A stretch of DNA of 9,476 nucleotides, taken from Flavobacteriaceae bacterium. Lineage in GTDB: Bacteria > Bacteroidota > Bacteroidia > Flavobacteriales > Flavobacteriaceae. The translations under genes and the position numbers were made by a program. The notes under the pieces were generated by a model. That model made no database searches. It was not told the DNA's origin and worked only from the letters and a program-made list of their open reading frames with translations. The stretch spans positions 72,827-82,302 of the forward strand of contig CP070731.1 of the NCBI GenBank assembly GCA_020347545.1. The letters run 5' to 3'. Below, in pieces: positions 9,301 to 9,476 of the stretch (its first letter is position 1; every line of letters starts with the position of its first letter).

Positions 9301-9476
9301 GGACCTATACGGAAAGTTTTAACCAACAATTAGATGTGATTAACGGCGTTCTGGATAATACCCCAAAAAACGGTATAGGGAACTTCAGTATATCACATAT
9401 GATGCTCGGTTCTTCGTTTAAAGATGAAGCAGAAGTATTTCAGCAGTTCAAAGACAACAGGAAGATCATCTCTCAA
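3258..9476 (+). CDS. sprA: T9SS outer-membrane translocon SprA (Sov), 3' truncated by the window
   Basis: I checked this frame codon by codon: it is open from TTG at 3258 through the last base, 2073 codons. SprA proteins are usually about 2350-2450 residues, so a few hundred C-terminal residues are missing. SprA is the very large outer-membrane beta-barrel through which T9SS cargo such as gliding adhesins and secreted enzymes crosses; known partners include PorV and the Plug protein. A signal peptide (1-27) comes first. The first amphipathic strands (about 166-296) include MGLIYQ, DFDQEI and RNSLVTGAQNLFGAKMELQFG. Further landmarks are GVDFTMNAQLGFITL (440-454), GVDYVVDYNIGNVQII (684-699), the hallmark YIDDFEGAQ (828-836), a region around 1175-1275 containing VVLRFGELQLVRGDW, YQVEIPL (1403-1409) and ELWFNELRV (1496-1504). 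After that comes barrel sequence rich in aromatic and polar residues. The next in-frame ATG is about 260 bases downstream and would remove the signal peptide, so TTG is preferred. No cysteine codon occurs. Confidence 0.96.
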   Translation, partial: MSGLKRFKYNLPIILIVLLFSTAYVSAQINSDNNSVTNTQPTTSAQKDTISPLPYSFNSNQSGRLFLNDNKELETIYDPETGNYILMEKIGDYYVKYPTQMTPEEYKDYRLQRDMLEYSKEKLNAVSGKTKEASDVQKNLLPTYYVNSNFFESVFGGNQIDVNVQGSILIKMGLIYQKVENPQLSENNRQSTTFDFDQEINASLNARIGTRLRVMANFDTQSTFNFQNMVKLEYTPTEDDIIRKIEVGNVSMPIRNSLVTGAQNLFGAKMELQFGKTTVTGIFSQQRSQTRTVTAQGGSILNEFDFKASNYDNNRHFFISHAFRDKYNQALENFPLINSSINITRIEIWVTNRNATTTGTRNIVALADLGENNPDNIGPANVIPIPGGQDPSNEANNLQDLLTLNGPIRDISTVGQAVSPYNMSQGRDYTILENAIKLVQGVDFTMNAQLGFITLNRRLVDADVMAVAYEYTDGTEVHRVGEFTDAGVIAPDNLVVKMLRSEIINPNIPMFDLLMKNVYEIPGAFQLQKDGFRLELLYYDDATGEPVNILQNAQTPGVNDRTILNLLKLDRLDQNNNFKPEGDGFFDYVEGITIDSPNGYFIFPTVEPFGEDLDDQLLPEDDVYIFRELYDRTQAEAQNDFQQKDKYSFKGYFKSDGKNGIPLGAFNVPRGSVKVTSGGRELVEGVDYVVDYNIGNVQIINPTLIASEAPIQVDVENNIGFNQQRRRYMGVDVLHVFNDKLAVGGNIINLNERPLTQKAQFGAEPVNNTIIGAYLTYRTEVPKLTKWANALPNIDTDVPSYVSVRSELAYLIPGTPSGIDLEGAATSYIDDFEGAQIPLDIKSPKQWFTASTPLGQSGDLDFTNGNIAPGLPDDLRTGAKRSKLAWYNIDQIFYGSSLRPPNIDSEELSRAEVRQVNYSELFPQVELDVTQSSIIRTFDMAYYPAERGTNNYDDSFGADGKYINPEDRWAGVTRALTTTNFQQANIEYVQFWLMDPYENYSIKPEEGGPIAPPGLQDQVGELYFNFGNISEDILKDDRKMFENGLPEDGIQIPGSNIESTPWSSIPTEQSLLYAFPESDEARLNQDLGLDGINDIDESTKYGTVFGEDPSADNFHYFRGSDFDAEDASIITRYKDFSLTEGNSPTINNSPENYPTSSTTFPDVEDINRDQTMSAIESYYQYKVSLNKTDLVVGQNYIVDSRVTTVQLPNNTTQTTTWYQFRIPITTPEDPGNIINDMAGFTSIRFMRMFLTKFKVPVVLRFGELQLVRGDWRRYTKTLDDAIVPPEDLSPDENQKFEVGVVNIEENEDRQPIPYVLPPGIKRERLQGTTTIQQQNEQSVSMKVDDLQPGDTRTIFKNTTFDLRMYKQLKMFIHAEGKVGQLEVKDNELLGIIRLGSDTDDNYYQVEIPLKITDFNAVTPEEIWPEENNLDAAIKDFGNLKLERLEIGAPAGELYPKPVAGEDPEFRIRVKGNPNLSNIRTIMLGVKNISISPKSMELWFNELRVADFDNKSSWAAIVNADANLADFADLSVTGSASTVGFGSLDQMVNERSQEEMKQYGLVTNINIGQLFPKRVNLSIPINFSFGEEFRDPKYDPRFKDVLFQNGSTDADLARDYTQRKSINFINVRRNRTSQSGKPHFYDVENFSVSYLFNETYHRDYNIQKFIDQKLRASANYTYSFEPKVIEPFKSWGLVSDKAYLKFIKDFNLSLLPTSFAINSNIIRTYSEQLSRSLVEGLPDLPVLKQRNFMFDWDYLIAYNLSKSLQFSLRALNNYAYDQFGADEDLQIYDQFFRIGRPEHYHQTFNLTYKIPFDKFPVLDFINGTYNYTADYDWQAPAYTTIDQVGNTIQNANTHNFTADLGMDRLYNYLGLTKLFTKRKTVDVKQDPETGQQLKAKKGLSTGQKIGKVGVDILTSVKNIRLSYTENNGTFLPGYIPEFGLLGQSNYNGTFAPTFGFVFGSQADILDKAIRNGWLISRGQGDNFYARNYSRSHYDKFDYSANVKFTRDLDIELFGNRTYTESFNQQLDVINGVLDNTPKNGIGNFSISHMMLGSSFKDEAEVFQQFKDNRKIISQ
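3273..3306 (+). other. Potential RNA hairpin within the first codons of sprA
   Basis: AATATAAT (3280-3287) is the exact reverse complement of ATTATATT (3294-3301), around the 6-base loop CTCCCT. Just outside, CGAT (3273-3276) pairs with ATCG (3303-3306) across a small asymmetric internal loop. The structure begins 12 bases after the TTG and covers signal-peptide codons 6-17, so it could slow initiation. It is mostly A-U pairs and may be weak. Confidence 0.35.

Overview
The window looks like a piece of core chromosome from a member of the Bacteroidota, most likely class Flavobacteriia. Three things point there: a large sprA gene for the type IX secretion system (T9SS), which is confined to this phylum; start codons without a Shine-Dalgarno sequence; and TAnnTTTG motifs, the Bacteroidota -7 promoter element, a short way upstream of genes. 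Base composition is moderately AT-rich. Apart from a likely regulatory spacer, I see no mobile element, tRNA, rRNA, CRISPR array or sign of recent transfer. No stretch longer than about 160 bases lacks a gene.

All genes lie on the plus strand. Bases 1-180 are the 3' end of a gene that I read as queG (epoxyqueuosine reductase, tRNA queuosine synthesis). After a 62-base gap comes maeB (243-2513), a malic enzyme fused to a phosphotransacetylase-like domain that has lost its catalytic residues and probably serves as an acetyl-CoA sensor. A 159-base spacer follows, holding a perfect 9-bp inverted repeat that overlaps a -7-like promoter motif. Next is ruvA (2673-3254), the Holliday-junction binding subunit of the RuvAB branch migration machine. 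Three bases after the ruvA stop, in the same frame and from a TTG codon, begins sprA (3258 to the window end). It encodes the giant outer-membrane beta-barrel translocon of the T9SS. This frame is open for 2073 codons and runs off the edge, so its C-terminus is missing.

The genes do not form one pathway: tRNA modification, malate/pyruvate metabolism, recombination and protein secretion sit side by side. The tight ruvA-sprA junction implies a shared transcript and perhaps translational coupling. The most useful second-look items are the TTG start of sprA, a hairpin over its signal-peptide codons, the inverted repeat at the ruvA promoter, the degenerate PTA domain of MaeB, and the absence of cysteine from the whole visible SprA. 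I found no convincing undescribed system. The window is mainly a well-preserved housekeeping and T9SS locus.
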